A DNA stretch of 64,000 bases from Kribbella voronezhensis (GCF_004365175.1 NZ_SOCE01000001.1:5737098-5801097); one strand, 5' to 3'. Shown: positions 15,068 through 24,243, counted from the stretch's first letter. A program made the numbers and translations. The notes: a model not told the origin generated them from the letters alone.

Positions 15068-18000
15068 TCAGGCGAACGCCTGCTTCATCAGGGTCGCCGC
15101 CTCGGTGACGTGGACGCTGTGCGAGCCGACCGAGGTGGCGGACATGGCCGGCCGGGAGACCCGGTAGAACGGCTTGCCGCCGAGGTGCTCGGTCAGGTTC
15201 AGCGCCATGAACGGCCACGGGCCCTGGTTGGCGGGCTCGTCCTGGACCCAGCGGATCTCCTGCAGGTTCGGGTACTTCGCCAGCTCGGCCTTGATCTCCT
15301 CGGCCGGCAGTGGGTAGAGCTGCTCGACCCGGACGAGCGCGGTGACGATCTTGTCCGCCTCCGCCTTCTTCCGCTCGGCCTGGAGGTCGTAGAAGATCCG
15401 GCCGGACGTGAGGATCACGCGCTCGACAGCGGCCGCGTTCTGCTCGGCCTCCTGGTCGCCCAGGACCGGCTTGAAGGTGCCGCTGGTGAGCTCCTCCGGC
15501 TGCGACACCGCTGCCTTCAGCCGGAGCAGCTGCTTCGGCGTGAAGACGATCAGCGGGTTGTGCTCCTCCTGCAGCGTGTGCCGCCGCAGCAGGTGGAAGT
15601 ACGACGCCGGCGTGGACGGCTGCGCCACGGTCATCGCGTTCTCCGCGCACAGCGCCATGAACCGCTCGATCCGCGCGGACGAGTGGTCCGGCCCCTGGCC
15701 TTCGTACCCGTGCGGCAGCAGCAGTACGACGCCCGACTTCTGGCCCCACTTCGCTTCACCGGCCGAGATGTACTCGTCGATGATCGACTGGGCGCCGTTG
15801 ACGAAGTCACCGAACTGCGCCTCCCACAACACGAGCGCGTCCGGCCGCGCCACGGAGTACCCGTACTCGAAGCCGAGTGCGGCGTACTCGCTCAGCAGCG
15901 AGTCGTAGACGTAGAAGTTCGCCTGGTTCTCGTCGAGGTTCTGCAGCGGGACGTAGTCCTGCCCGTTGACCCGGTCGATGATCGCGGCGAACCGCTGCAC
16001 GAAGGTGCCCCGGCGGCTGTCCTGGCCCGCGAGCCGGACCGGACGCCCGGCCAGCAGCAGCGAGCCGAAGGCGGTGATCTCCGCGCTGGCCCAGTCCACC
16101 GGCCCCTGGGTGATCGCGGCGGCCCGGCGTTGCAGCTGCGGCATCACCTTCGGGTGAGCGGTGAAGCCCTCCGGCAGGGTCGTGTACGCGTCGGCGATCT
16201 TCTTCAGTACTTCGGGCGTGGTGGCCGTCGCGTCCGGGCCCTCCGGCTTGTCCGGGTAGACCGGGACCGTCACGTACGGCGCCGGCGTGTCCGGCTGGCT
16301 CTTCGCCTCGCGCACCTCGGTGAACACCCGCTCCAGCCGCTGCTGGAAGTCGCGCATCGCCTGCTCGGCCTCTTCGACCGTGATGTCGCCACGGCCGATC
16401 AGGGCCTCGGTGTAGAGCTTGCGGACGGACCGCTTCTGCTCGATCAGGTCGTACATCAGCGGCTGCGTGAACGACGGGTCGTCGCCCTCGTTGTGACCGC
16501 GGCGGCGGTAGCAGACCAGGTCGATCACGACGTCCTTGTTGAACGCCTGGCGGTACTCGAAGGCGAGGTCCGCGACCCGGATGCAGGCCTCGGGGTCGTC
16601 GCCGTTCACGTGGAAGATCGGCGCCTGCACCATCCGGGCGACGTCGGTGCAGTACATCGACGAGCGCGACGAGGCCGGGGAGGTGGTGAAGCCGACCTGG
16701 TTGTTGACGATCACGTGGATCGTGCCGCCGGTGCGGTAGCCGCGCAGCTGGGACAGGTTCAGCGTCTCGGCGACCACACCCTGGCCGGCGAAGGCAGCGT
16801 CACCGTGCACGAGCAGCGGCAGCACCGGGAACGCGGCACCCTGGTCGAGGATGTCCTGCTTGGCCCGGACGATGCCCTCGAGCACCGGGTCGACGGTCTC
16901 CAGGTGGGACGGGTTCGCCGCCACCGACACCTTGATCTTGTCGCCGAACTCGGAGACGAACTCGCCCTCGGCGCCCAGGTGGTACTTCACGTCACCGGAA
17001 CCCTGGACCGTGCGCGGGTCGATGTTGCCGTCGAACTCGCGGAAGATCTGGCTGTACGACTTGCCGACGATGTTCGCCAGCACGTTCAGGCGGCCGCGGT
17101 GGGCCATGCCGATCGTGACCTCGTCCAGTCCGGCGCCGGCGGCCTCTTCGCAGAGCTCGTCGAGCAGCGGGATGGTGGTCTCGCCGCCCTCGAGCGAGAA
17201 CCGCTTCTGGCCGACGTACTTGGTCTGCAGGAAGGTCTCGAACGCCTCGGCCTCGTTCAGCTTGGCCAGGATCCGCAACTGCTCCTCGCGCGGCGGCTTG
17301 GTGTGCGGCCGCTCGATCCGCTCCTGCAGCCACTTGCGCTGCTCGGGGTCCTGGATGTGCATGTACTCGATGCCGACGGTCCGGCAGTACGAGTCGCGCA
17401 GGATGCCGAGGATGTCGCGCAGCTTCATGAACCGGCGGTCGCTCTGCGCCCCGAAGGAGCCGGTGGCGAACTCGCGGTCGAGGTCCCACAGGGTCAGGCC
17501 GTGGGTGGCGACGTCCAGGTCGGGGTGACTGCGCTGCTTGTACTCCAGCGGGTCGGTGTCGGCCATGATGTGGCCGCGCACCCGGTAGGCGTGGATCAGC
17601 TCGAGGATGCGGGCCTGCTTGCTGATGTCCTCCTCGTGGCTGTGCGGGAGGTCGGCGGCCCAGCGGATCGGCTCGTACGGGATCCGCAGGCTCTGGAAGA
17701 TCTCGTCGTAGAAACCCTCCTCGCCGAGCAGCAGCTTGTGCAGCCGGCGCAGGAACTCACCGGACTGGGCGCCCTGGATGATGCGGTGGTCGTACGTCGA
17801 GGTCAGCGTCATCACCTTGCTGACCGCGAGCTTGGCCATCGTCTCCTCGGCCGCGCCCTGGTACGCCGACGGGTAGTCCATCGCGCCGACGCCGATGATG
17901 CAGCCCTGGCCGGCCATCAGCCGCGGTACCGAGTGCTGGGTGCCGATCGTGCCGGGGTTGGTCAGGCTGATCGTGGTGCCCTGGAAGTCGGGCAGCGCGA

Positions 18001-18928
18001 GCTTGTTGTCCCGGGCCCGCCGGACGATGTCCTCGTAGGCCATCCAGAACTCGGCGAACGTCATCGACTCGGCGGCCTTGATCGACGGCACCAGCAGCTG
18101 CCGGGTGCCGTCGGGCTTCTGCATGTCGATCGCGAGGCCGAGATTGATGTGCTGCGGCTGGACCAGGGTCGGCTTGCCGTCGGTCTCGTCGTACGACGCG
18201 TTCATCTCCGGCAGCGTCTTGAGCGCCTTCACCAGAGCCCAGCCGACCAGGTGGGTGAACGAGATCTTGCCACCGCGGGCGCGCCGCAGGTGGTTGTTGA
18301 TGACGATCCGGTTGTCGATCAGCAGCTTGACCGGGACCTCCCGCACGCTGGTCGCGGTGGGGACATGGAGGCTGGCCTCCATGTTCTGCGCCGTCCGCGC
18401 GGGCGCGCCGCGCAGGATCTTCCGCTCCGAGTCCGCGCTGGTCTCGGGGGCGGGCTTGGGCTGGGCGCTGGGCGGCTGGTTCACCGTGCCTCCGGTCGGA
18501 GCGCCGCTCGCGGCAGGCGCGGCTTTGGCTGTCGATGCTGCTGGCTGTGCTGCGGACGCCGGTGCCGGGCTCGGTGCCGCCGGTGTGGCGGCGGCCGGGG
18601 CCGGGGCGGCGGGGGCGGGAGCGGCAGCGGCTGCCTGGGCGGCCGGCTGGCTGGAGGACGGCGCGGCAGCGGCGGTTCCCCGGCTGGGCGCCTCCGGCGT
18701 CTTGTTGTCTGACACGGCGTCGGGACGGGGAGCGTCGGCCGGGCCGGTCTTCACCGGCTTCGCGTCACCCGTGCTGTCCCCCTTGAAGCTGTCGCTCTCG
18801 AAGTACGCCGACCAGGCCTGGTCCACCGACTTCGGATCCTGGAGGTACTTCTCGTACATCTCGTCGACCAGCCATTCGTTCGCTCCGAAGGCTGCAAGGG
18901 GGTTCGTTTCTGATGGCTCGGTGGCCAC
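15068..18928 (-). CDS. kgd: Multifunctional 2-oxoglutarate metabolism enzyme (E1/E2, Kgd type)
   Basis: 1286 residues. Order of parts: a short N-terminal helix (NEWLVDEMYEKYLQDPKSVDQAWSAYF); an Ala/Pro-rich linker (about 60-165); an E2 succinyltransferase-like core whose active-site His lies in TYDHRIIQGAQSGEFL (about residue 380); and a thiamine diphosphate E1 domain with MAHRGRLNVLANIVGKSYSQIFREFDG and GDAAFAGQGVVAETLNLSQL. This fusion is the actinobacterial OdhA/Kgd enzyme that decarboxylates 2-oxoglutarate and, with E2p and E3, serves the TCA cycle. No lipoyl domain is present, as in the family. Regulation in relatives is by the FHA protein GarA/OdhI. Confidence 0.97.
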   Translation of the reverse strand: MATEPSETNPLAAFGANEWLVDEMYEKYLQDPKSVDQAWSAYFESDSFKGDSTGDAKPVKTGPADAPRPDAVSDNKTPEAPSRGTAAAAPSSSQPAAQAAAAAPAPAAPAPAAATPAAPSPAPASAAQPAASTAKAAPAASGAPTGGTVNQPPSAQPKPAPETSADSERKILRGAPARTAQNMEASLHVPTATSVREVPVKLLIDNRIVINNHLRRARGGKISFTHLVGWALVKALKTLPEMNASYDETDGKPTLVQPQHINLGLAIDMQKPDGTRQLLVPSIKAAESMTFAEFWMAYEDIVRRARDNKLALPDFQGTTISLTNPGTIGTQHSVPRLMAGQGCIIGVGAMDYPSAYQGAAEETMAKLAVSKVMTLTSTYDHRIIQGAQSGEFLRRLHKLLLGEEGFYDEIFQSLRIPYEPIRWAADLPHSHEEDISKQARILELIHAYRVRGHIMADTDPLEYKQRSHPDLDVATHGLTLWDLDREFATGSFGAQSDRRFMKLRDILGILRDSYCRTVGIEYMHIQDPEQRKWLQERIERPHTKPPREEQLRILAKLNEAEAFETFLQTKYVGQKRFSLEGGETTIPLLDELCEEAAGAGLDEVTIGMAHRGRLNVLANIVGKSYSQIFREFDGNIDPRTVQGSGDVKYHLGAEGEFVSEFGDKIKVSVAANPSHLETVDPVLEGIVRAKQDILDQGAAFPVLPLLVHGDAAFAGQGVVAETLNLSQLRGYRTGGTIHVIVNNQVGFTTSPASSRSSMYCTDVARMVQAPIFHVNGDDPEACIRVADLAFEYRQAFNKDVVIDLVCYRRRGHNEGDDPSFTQPLMYDLIEQKRSVRKLYTEALIGRGDITVEEAEQAMRDFQQRLERVFTEVREAKSQPDTPAPYVTVPVYPDKPEGPDATATTPEVLKKIADAYTTLPEGFTAHPKVMPQLQRRAAAITQGPVDWASAEITAFGSLLLAGRPVRLAGQDSRRGTFVQRFAAIIDRVNGQDYVPLQNLDENQANFYVYDSLLSEYAALGFEYGYSVARPDALVLWEAQFGDFVNGAQSIIDEYISAGEAKWGQKSGVVLLLPHGYEGQGPDHSSARIERFMALCAENAMTVAQPSTPASYFHLLRRHTLQEEHNPLIVFTPKQLLRLKAAVSQPEELTSGTFKPVLGDQEAEQNAAAVERVILTSGRIFYDLQAERKKAEADKIVTALVRVEQLYPLPAEEIKAELAKYPNLQEIRWVQDEPANQGPWPFMALNLTEHLGGKPFYRVSRPAMSATSVGSHSVHVTEAATLMKQAFA

Positions 18929-19054
18929 TTGGCAGTTCGCCTCTTCCGATCGGGTCAGATACCGCTGTTATGACTACGGGTGTTATGGGGTTGGTTCCCG
19001 AGCCAAGGCTAATAGCTGCCGCAACTGTTGCGCAGCCCGGGATCACCGGACCAG

Positions 19055-19089
19055 TCGATCAAGTGGTTGGCGCGCCAGGACTTGATCGA
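19055..19089. repeat. 10-bp inverted repeat in the kgd upstream region
   Basis: TCGATCAAGT and ACTTGATCGA are exact reverse complements separated by 15 bp, about 127-161 bp upstream of the kgd start. It could be an operator pair or an RNA hairpin in a long leader. The 413-bp gap 18929-19341 otherwise contains several GATCGG-rich stretches and no frame I believe is a gene. The kgd start is preceded by a weak purine tract. Confidence 0.45.
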
Positions 19090-19341
19090 TCGACCGCTGG
19101 AACACCTTCTGTCGTGGTGTTTCAGGCCGGCCCCGATCGGATCGGCCGCGGGTGCCCGGATCGGGTCCGGTGTGGACTGCCGGAGCCGTTGCAGCACTGG
19201 AGTTCCGGCGCTGTCGGCAACTACTCGGAAGGCTCCGGCTGAGCGTACTTGGCCACTGTATGCACACGAACTCTCGCGGACTGTCAGCTACCGAAGGGCT
19301 CCGAGGTGTGGTCAACGTCACTCACTGGATCAGTCCAGTTC

Positions 19342-19755
19342 TCACCGATTGGCCAGGCGCCGGACCAGCTTCAGCCCTGACCAGGTGGCATCGATCGCAC
19401 ACACCTTCACGTCCACCACGCCCAGCGGCAGCGCCAGCTCGCGGACCCCGTTCTCGTCCAGATCCGTCGGTACGCCGGACGCCCGCTTCGGCCAGGCGAC
19501 CCAGATCATCCCGGCGGTCGTCGTCCTCGGCAACAGCACCGGCAACCGCTTGGCCAGCCGGGCCCGATCCGGGCAGAACGCCAGGATCAGGTCGTACTGC
19601 GCCGGCGCGCGCCCGAGCCGCTCGAGCGGGACGACCTCGCTGGGCAGCCCTTCGATCACGAACCCGGCCGGCGCGTTGTCCAGCGCAACGGCGTACCCGG
19701 GTTTGATCCCGAGCTTCGCGGCGAGCGGCTTCCCGGAGTACCCAACGGTCGTCAT
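19342..19755 (-). CDS. DUF3052-family protein
   Basis: 137 residues from ATG 19755. Begins MTTVGYSGKPLAAKLGIKPG, contains YDLILAFCPDRARLAKRLPVLLPRTTTAGMIWVAWPKRASGVPTDLDENGVRELALPLGVVDVKVCAIDATWSGLKLVRR. This matches the widespread actinobacterial DUF3052 family, whose function is not established. The frame is open further upstream through the 52-bp repeats, but the conserved protein begins at this ATG. Divergent from the FadR-type regulator across the repeat array. Confidence 0.85.
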   Translation of the reverse strand: MTTVGYSGKPLAAKLGIKPGYAVALDNAPAGFVIEGLPSEVVPLERLGRAPAQYDLILAFCPDRARLAKRLPVLLPRTTTAGMIWVAWPKRASGVPTDLDENGVRELALPLGVVDVKVCAIDATWSGLKLVRRLANR

Positions 19756-19820
19756 GCCCCAAGTGTCGCCCCGGCCGCCCGCCTGCCCCTGCTTCCGCCG
19801 ATCGACGCGGCGCCACACCA

Positions 19821-19976
19821 CCCTCGCTCTTCCTTCCTTTGCTCCACCGATCCACGCGGCGGCATGCCGCCGCCCTCGCTCTTCCTTCCTTTGCTTCACC
19901 GATGCGCGCGGCGGCATGCCGCCTCCCTCGCTTTCCTTTCTTTTGCGTTTTCCTGAGGCGTGCGGCGGCATACTGT
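19821..19976. repeat. 52-bp tandem repeat, three copies, each with a GGCGGCATGCCGCC-type palindrome
   Basis: Copies start CCCTCGCT at 19821, 19873 and 19925 (period 52). Each has a pyrimidine-rich half (CTTCCTTCCTTTGC) and a half with GGCGGCATGCCGCC, perfect in copies 1 and 2 and degenerate (GGCGGCATACTG) in copy 3, which ends 5 bp before the regulator ATG. A partial, diverged copy precedes them (about 19788-19820). It sits between divergent genes. Confidence 0.85.
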
Positions 19977-19980
19977 GCGG

Positions 19981-20652
19981 ATGGCGTTGACGGACGAGGC
20001 GATCGTCAAGATCAAAGAGATGATCACCTCGGGGGAGTTGGGGCCGGGCGACCGGCTGCCGAAAGAGGCGGACCTGGCGGCCCGGCTCGGGCTGTCCCGC
20101 AACTCGCTGCGGGAAGCGGTGAAGGCGCTGACGCTGGTCAACGTGCTCGACGTACGGCACGGCGACGGCACCTTCGTCACCAGTCTCGACTCCGCCCACC
20201 TGCTCGACGCGCTCAGCTTCATGGTCGACCTGCACCGCGACGACTCGGTCCTGCAGTTCTTCGAGGTACGCCGCCTGCTGGAACCCGGCGTCGCCGCGCT
20301 CGCGGCCACCCGGATCAGCAAGGAGCAACTCGAGGACCTCCGGAACCTGACCGACGGCCTCACGCCGTCGTCCGGGGTCGACGAACTCGTCACCAACGAC
20401 CTGAAGTTCCACCGGTTGATCGCCGAGGCGACCGGCAACGCGGTCGTCTGCTCGCTCCTGGACGGCATCTCCGGCGCCACCCAGCGGGCCCGGATCTGGC
20501 GCGGCGTCACCCAGGCCGGCGCCGTCGAGCGCACCCTGGCCGAGCACACCGCCATCCTCGACGCGATCGAACTCGGCGACGCCGACGCCGCCCGCGCCTG
20601 GATGACCGCCCACATCGCCGGCATCGAAACCTGGCTCCGCAAGGCACCCTGA
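19981..20652 (+). CDS. GntR-family (FadR subfamily) transcriptional regulator
   Basis: 223 residues. N-terminal winged helix (ALTDEAIVKIKEMITSGELGPGDRLPKEADLAARLGLSRNSLREAVKALTLVNVLDVRHGDGTFVT) and a C-terminal all-helical FCD effector domain (FEVRRLLEPGVAALAA... NDLKFHRLIAEATGN... EHTAILDAIELGD) with the D-x3-H, H, H metal/effector ligands. FCD regulators usually sense organic acids and repress catabolic operons. The fucose-type operon at 22529-25559 is the nearest candidate target, but an ABC-F gene lies between. Start at ATG 19981; the frame extends upstream into the repeats. Confidence 0.9.
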   Translation: MALTDEAIVKIKEMITSGELGPGDRLPKEADLAARLGLSRNSLREAVKALTLVNVLDVRHGDGTFVTSLDSAHLLDALSFMVDLHRDDSVLQFFEVRRLLEPGVAALAATRISKEQLEDLRNLTDGLTPSSGVDELVTNDLKFHRLIAEATGNAVVCSLLDGISGATQRARIWRGVTQAGAVERTLAEHTAILDAIELGDADAARAWMTAHIAGIETWLRKAP

Positions 20653-20810
20653 ATATCAGGTTGAACGCCCGCAGGTGGTGCCTCTAACCTTGAACTCGTC
20701 ACATTGCCCACGACAGGGGTGCGGGTTGTCGAACTGAGATCTCTCTTCAGCAGCGGTTGATCGCCACCGATCGGTGCGCGGTCTCGTTCGAGATCTCGGA
20801 GTACAACCTG

Positions 20811-22394
20811 ATGTCTTCCTATTCCCTGACGTGTACTGACCTCTTCTTCGCTTGGCCGGACGGCGACGTGCTGTTCGACGGCCTGAGCTTCGTCGCCGGA
20901 CCCGTCCGGTCGGGGCTGGTCGGCCGCAACGGCGCCGGCAAGTCCACCCTGCTCCGGCTGATCGCCGGGCGGCTGAATCCGCAGCGCGGTTCGATCCGGG
21001 TCAGCGGCGAACTCGGCTACCTGCCGCAAGATTTGACCCTGGACGTCCGGCTGACCGTCGACCAGGCCCTCGGCATCGCCGGGATCCGGCAGGCGATCAC
21101 CGCGATCGAGGCGGGCGACGCGTCCGAGCAGAACTTCGCGATCGTCGGCGACGGCTGGGACGTGGAGGAGCGCGCGCTCGCGTTGCTCGGCAAGCTCGGG
21201 CTCGGCTCGATCGGCCTCGACCGCAACGTCGGCGAACTGTCCGGCGGCGAGACCATCCTGCTCGGGCTGGCCGGCGAGTTGCTCAAGCGACCCGACGTAC
21301 TGCTCCTCGACGAGCCGACGAACAACCTGGACCTGCGCGCCCGCAGGCACCTGTACGACGCGGTCGACACCTTCCGCGGTGCGTTGCTCGTGGTGAGCCA
21401 CGACCGGGAGTTGCTGGACCGGGTGGACCAGATCGGTGACCTGCGCAGGGGTGATCTGACCTGGTACGGCGGCAACCTCACGGCGTACGAGGAAGCCGTC
21501 GCGGTCGAGCAGGAGGCGGCCGAACGGATGGTCCGGAGCGCGGAGGCCGACCTGCGCAAGCAGAAGCGCGAGTTGATCGAGGCGCGGATGAAGATGGACC
21601 GGCGTCGTGCGGCCGGACAGCGGGCGTTCGAAGCCGGTGGCATCCCGAAGATCGTCGCCGGTGGGTTGAAGCGATCCGCTCAGGTGTCGGCGGGCAAGCA
21701 TCTCGGCATGCACACCGACCGGCTCGACGCCGCGCAGGACGCACTGAACGAAGCGGAGGAGAAGGTCCACGACGACGACAAGATCCGCGTCGACCTGCCG
21801 AAGACGTCTGTCCCGGCCGGGCGGATCGTGCTGGAGCTGGACGACTACGTACTACGGACGGGGCTCCAGGCCTCGCTGGAGATCCGTGGGCCGGAGCGGA
21901 TCGCGCTGGTCGGGCCGAACGGCGCCGGCAAGAGCACGCTGCTGCACGCGATCGTTGCCGACGGCAAGCCTTTGGTTCCTTATCGTCTGTTGCCGCAACG
22001 CCTCGATCTCCTGCAGGACGAGCTCTCCGTGGTGGAGAACCTGGCTCTGCTGGCCCCGACCGTGGAGAACCAGGAACGTCGCTCTCGGCTGGCCCGCTTC
22101 CTCTTCCGTGGCAGGGCCGCCGACCAGCCGGTCAGCACCCTGTCCGGCGGCGAACGCTTCCGCGCAACGCTCGCCGCACTGCTGCTCGCAGAGCCGCCAC
22201 CGCAGCTCCTGATGCTCGACGAACCCACCAACAACCTCGACCTGGCCAGCGTCGCCCAGCTCACCGACGCCCTGGCCTCATACCAAGGCGCCCTCGTGGT
22301 CGCCAGCCACGACGTTCCCTTCCTCCGCAGTATCGGCATCACCCGCTGGATCGAACTCGACCGCAACACCCTGACCGACATCGACCCCCTCTGA
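20811..22394 (+). CDS. ABC-F family ATPase (ribosome-associated)
   Basis: 527 residues from ATG 20811, which has GGAG about eight bases upstream. Two complete ABC domains and no membrane part: first Walker A GRNGAGKST with LSGGE and LLLDEPTNNLDL; second Walker A GPNGAGKST with LSGGER and LMLDEPTNNLDL. A charged linker (VEQEAAERMVRSAEADLRKQKREL...) joins them and would reach the ribosomal P-site. ABC-F proteins act in translation, and some protect ribosomes from macrolide, lincosamide or pleuromutilin drugs. The 158-bp leader contains two GAGATCTC blocks (about 20733 and 20790), which could allow attenuation. Resistance versus housekeeping cannot be decided here. Confidence 0.92.
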   Translation: MSSYSLTCTDLFFAWPDGDVLFDGLSFVAGPVRSGLVGRNGAGKSTLLRLIAGRLNPQRGSIRVSGELGYLPQDLTLDVRLTVDQALGIAGIRQAITAIEAGDASEQNFAIVGDGWDVEERALALLGKLGLGSIGLDRNVGELSGGETILLGLAGELLKRPDVLLLDEPTNNLDLRARRHLYDAVDTFRGALLVVSHDRELLDRVDQIGDLRRGDLTWYGGNLTAYEEAVAVEQEAAERMVRSAEADLRKQKRELIEARMKMDRRRAAGQRAFEAGGIPKIVAGGLKRSAQVSAGKHLGMHTDRLDAAQDALNEAEEKVHDDDKIRVDLPKTSVPAGRIVLELDDYVLRTGLQASLEIRGPERIALVGPNGAGKSTLLHAIVADGKPLVPYRLLPQRLDLLQDELSVVENLALLAPTVENQERRSRLARFLFRGRAADQPVSTLSGGERFRATLAALLLAEPPPQLLMLDEPTNNLDLASVAQLTDALASYQGALVVASHDVPFLRSIGITRWIELDRNTLTDIDPL

Positions 22395-22418
22395 CCCGTA
22401 CGGCGCTCGTGCGGGATC

Positions 22419-22477
22419 ACTCCCCGTTGGTGGGTGCCCCATTGCCAGAGCAGTGGGGCAAGCCACGAACGGGGAGT
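22419..22477. terminator. Long imperfect hairpin between convergent ABC-F and aldo/keto reductase genes
   Basis: ACTCCCCGTT at 22419-22428 pairs with AACGGGGAGT at 22468-22477. Inside, TGG/CCA and TGCCCCA/TGGGGCA extend the stem with small bulges around a 12-nt loop. No T-run follows, but the position between two gene ends fits a bidirectional actinobacterial terminator. Confidence 0.65.
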
Positions 22478-22528
22478 CAGGCACACCGATCAGGCGAGCC
22501 TTCGACGGTGATCAGGCCGACGAGGGGG

Positions 22529-23494
22529 TCAGCCGGGGGTGGGGGCGTCTGATCGGAGGAGGTTGGCCGATTTGAGGTCGGTCCAGAGGGCGTCGGGGAT
22601 CTCGATGCGGGACAGGGCCGCGTTCGTGTGGACCTCTTCGGCGGTGCGGCAGCCGACCGCGATACCGGCGACCGCGGGGTGGAAGAGGGGGAATTTCAGG
22701 GCGGCCGCAGGCAGCGTGACGCCGTGCGACTCGCACACGTCGGCAAGCTGATTCGCCTTGGAGACCAAGGAATCCGGCGCCGGAGCGTAGTTGAAGGTGG
22801 CGTCGGGCGCCGGTCGCGGCTGGGAGAGCAGGCCGGAGTTGAAGATGCCCACGGCAACGACCTGCACGTCGTTCTGCTCGCAGGCAGGCAACACGTCGTC
22901 GAGCCCGTCCGGGTCCAGCAGCGTGTAGCGGCCGGCCAGCATGATGACGTCGATGTCCACCTCGCGCACGAACCGGGTGAGCATCGCGGTCTGGTTCATC
23001 CCCGAACCGATCGCGCCGATCACGCCCTGGTCGCGCAGCTCGATCAGCGTCGGGAACGCCGTCGCGACAGCCTCTGAGTAGTGATCGTCCGGGTCGTGGA
23101 CATAGACCACGTCGAGGCGATCGGTGCCGATTCGGCGCAGCGAGTCCTCGATGCTCTGCAGCACACCGTCGCGGCTGAAGTCCCAGCGCCGACGACGCTT
23201 CGAGACGACGGCGAAACCTTCGTCGTCGGGAGCCTCGGTCGAGGCGGAGTAGATGATCCGCCCGACCTTGGAGGACAGCACGTACTCCGAGCGCGGCTTC
23301 CCCGCCAAGCCCAGACCGAGCCGCTCCTCGGCCAGCCCGAGACCGTAGTGCGGCGCGGTGTCGAAGTACCGCCAGCCCTCGTCCCAGGCCGCCTGAACGG
23401 TCGCGACGGCCTCGTCGTCGGCGACCGGTGTGAACAGACCGGCCAGCGGCGCGCCACCCAGCCCGATCCGCGCATCAGCAGGGAAGAGTTTCAT
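22529..23494 (-). CDS. Aldo/keto reductase, L-fucose (D-threo-aldose) dehydrogenase-like
   Basis: 321 residues, AKR (beta/alpha)8 fold. The catalytic tetrad is visible: Asp and Tyr in YFDTAPHYG, Lys in LSSKVGR, His in VYVHDPDDH. It probably oxidises a sugar at C1 with NAD(P)+. Related enzymes are the D-threo-aldose/L-fucose 1-dehydrogenases and pyridoxal dehydrogenase. Its ATG overlaps the SDR stop by four bases, placing it third in an operon after the fuconate dehydratase and the SDR. A lactonase to follow it is missing from the window. Confidence 0.85.
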   Translation of the reverse strand: MKLFPADARIGLGGAPLAGLFTPVADDEAVATVQAAWDEGWRYFDTAPHYGLGLAEERLGLGLAGKPRSEYVLSSKVGRIIYSASTEAPDDEGFAVVSKRRRRWDFSRDGVLQSIEDSLRRIGTDRLDVVYVHDPDDHYSEAVATAFPTLIELRDQGVIGAIGSGMNQTAMLTRFVREVDIDVIMLAGRYTLLDPDGLDDVLPACEQNDVQVVAVGIFNSGLLSQPRPAPDATFNYAPAPDSLVSKANQLADVCESHGVTLPAAALKFPLFHPAVAGIAVGCRTAEEVHTNAALSRIEIPDALWTDLKSANLLRSDAPTPG

Positions 23495-24243
23495 GACCGT
23501 GCCGCCGGAAGCCGCAGATTCTGCATTCCGCCATCAACGGCGAGCGCAGTACCGGTGGTGGACCCGGACAGCGGCGACGCGAGATAAGCGATCGCCAGTG
23601 CGACCTCCTCGGCCGTGACCAGCCGGCCCATCGGCTGCCGGGCTTCCAAAGCGGCGCGTTCGGCCGCGGGGTCGGAGGCCACGTCGAGCAACCGACCGAC
23701 CCAGGGAGTGTCCGCGGTGCCCGGATTCACGCAGTTGACCCGGATCCCCTCGCGAACGTGGTCGGCAGCCATGGCCATCGTCAGCGCAAGTACGGCGCCC
23801 TTGCTGGCGGAGTACAGCGCCCTGTTCGGCAGGCCGGCGACGGCGGCGATCGAGCACGTGTTGACGATCGCGGCGGCCTCCGAGCGGCGGAGGTACGGCA
23901 GCGTGGCACGGGTGACGCGCGCGATCCCGACCACGTTCACGTCGAGGACCCGATGCCATTCCTCGTCCTCGTTACCGGCCACCGTGCCCTGCGCGCCGAT
24001 GCCCGCGTTGTTCACCAGGATGTCGATCCCGCCCAGCTTCAGGGCGGCCGCCGAGACCGCGTCGCGGACCGAGGCGTCGTCGCTGACGTCGGCGGCGATC
24101 CCGGCCAGCGGCGGTGACACGTCCGGCTTGAGATCGAACACGACCACCTCGGCGCCCCGGGCGGCCAGCAGCGTCGCCGTGGCCAGTCCGATTCCCGAGG
24201 CTCCTCCGGTGACCACTGCCTTCAGGCCGGCGAAATCCGTCAC
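23491..24243 (-). CDS. SDR oxidoreductase, probable 2-keto-3-deoxy-L-fuconate dehydrogenase
   Basis: 250 residues, classical SDR: cofactor motif VTGGASGIGLA (about residue 11), NNAG at NILVNNAGIG-like ILVNNAGIG, catalytic Ser in VNTCSIAAVAG, and YSASKGA with the Tyr-x3-Lys pair. D at FDLKPD suggests NAD preference. Position between L-fuconate dehydratase and an aldose dehydrogenase fits oxidation of 2-keto-3-deoxy-L-fuconate to the 2,4-diketo acid in non-phosphorylative fucose breakdown. An L-fucose dehydrogenase role is the alternative. It overlaps both neighbours by four bases. Confidence 0.85.
   Translation of the reverse strand: MTDFAGLKAVVTGGASGIGLATATLLAARGAEVVVFDLKPDVSPPLAGIAADVSDDASVRDAVSAAALKLGGIDILVNNAGIGAQGTVAGNEDEEWHRVLDVNVVGIARVTRATLPYLRRSEAAAIVNTCSIAAVAGLPNRALYSASKGAVLALTMAMAADHVREGIRVNCVNPGTADTPWVGRLLDVASDPAAERAALEARQPMGRLVTAEEVALAIAYLASPLSGSTTGTALAVDGGMQNLRLPAARS

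Noticed and set aside
14924..18712. A 1262-codon open frame antisense to kgd
   Set aside because: Long antisense frames are a by-product of extreme third-position GC in the real gene. The product is low-complexity Arg/Leu/Asp/Val-rich with no domain, whereas kgd on the other strand is unambiguous.
19028..19990. A 320-codon plus-strand frame across the kgd upstream region and the DUF3052 gene
   Set aside because: It runs antisense to the DUF3052 gene and through the 52-bp repeats, and its product has no domain.
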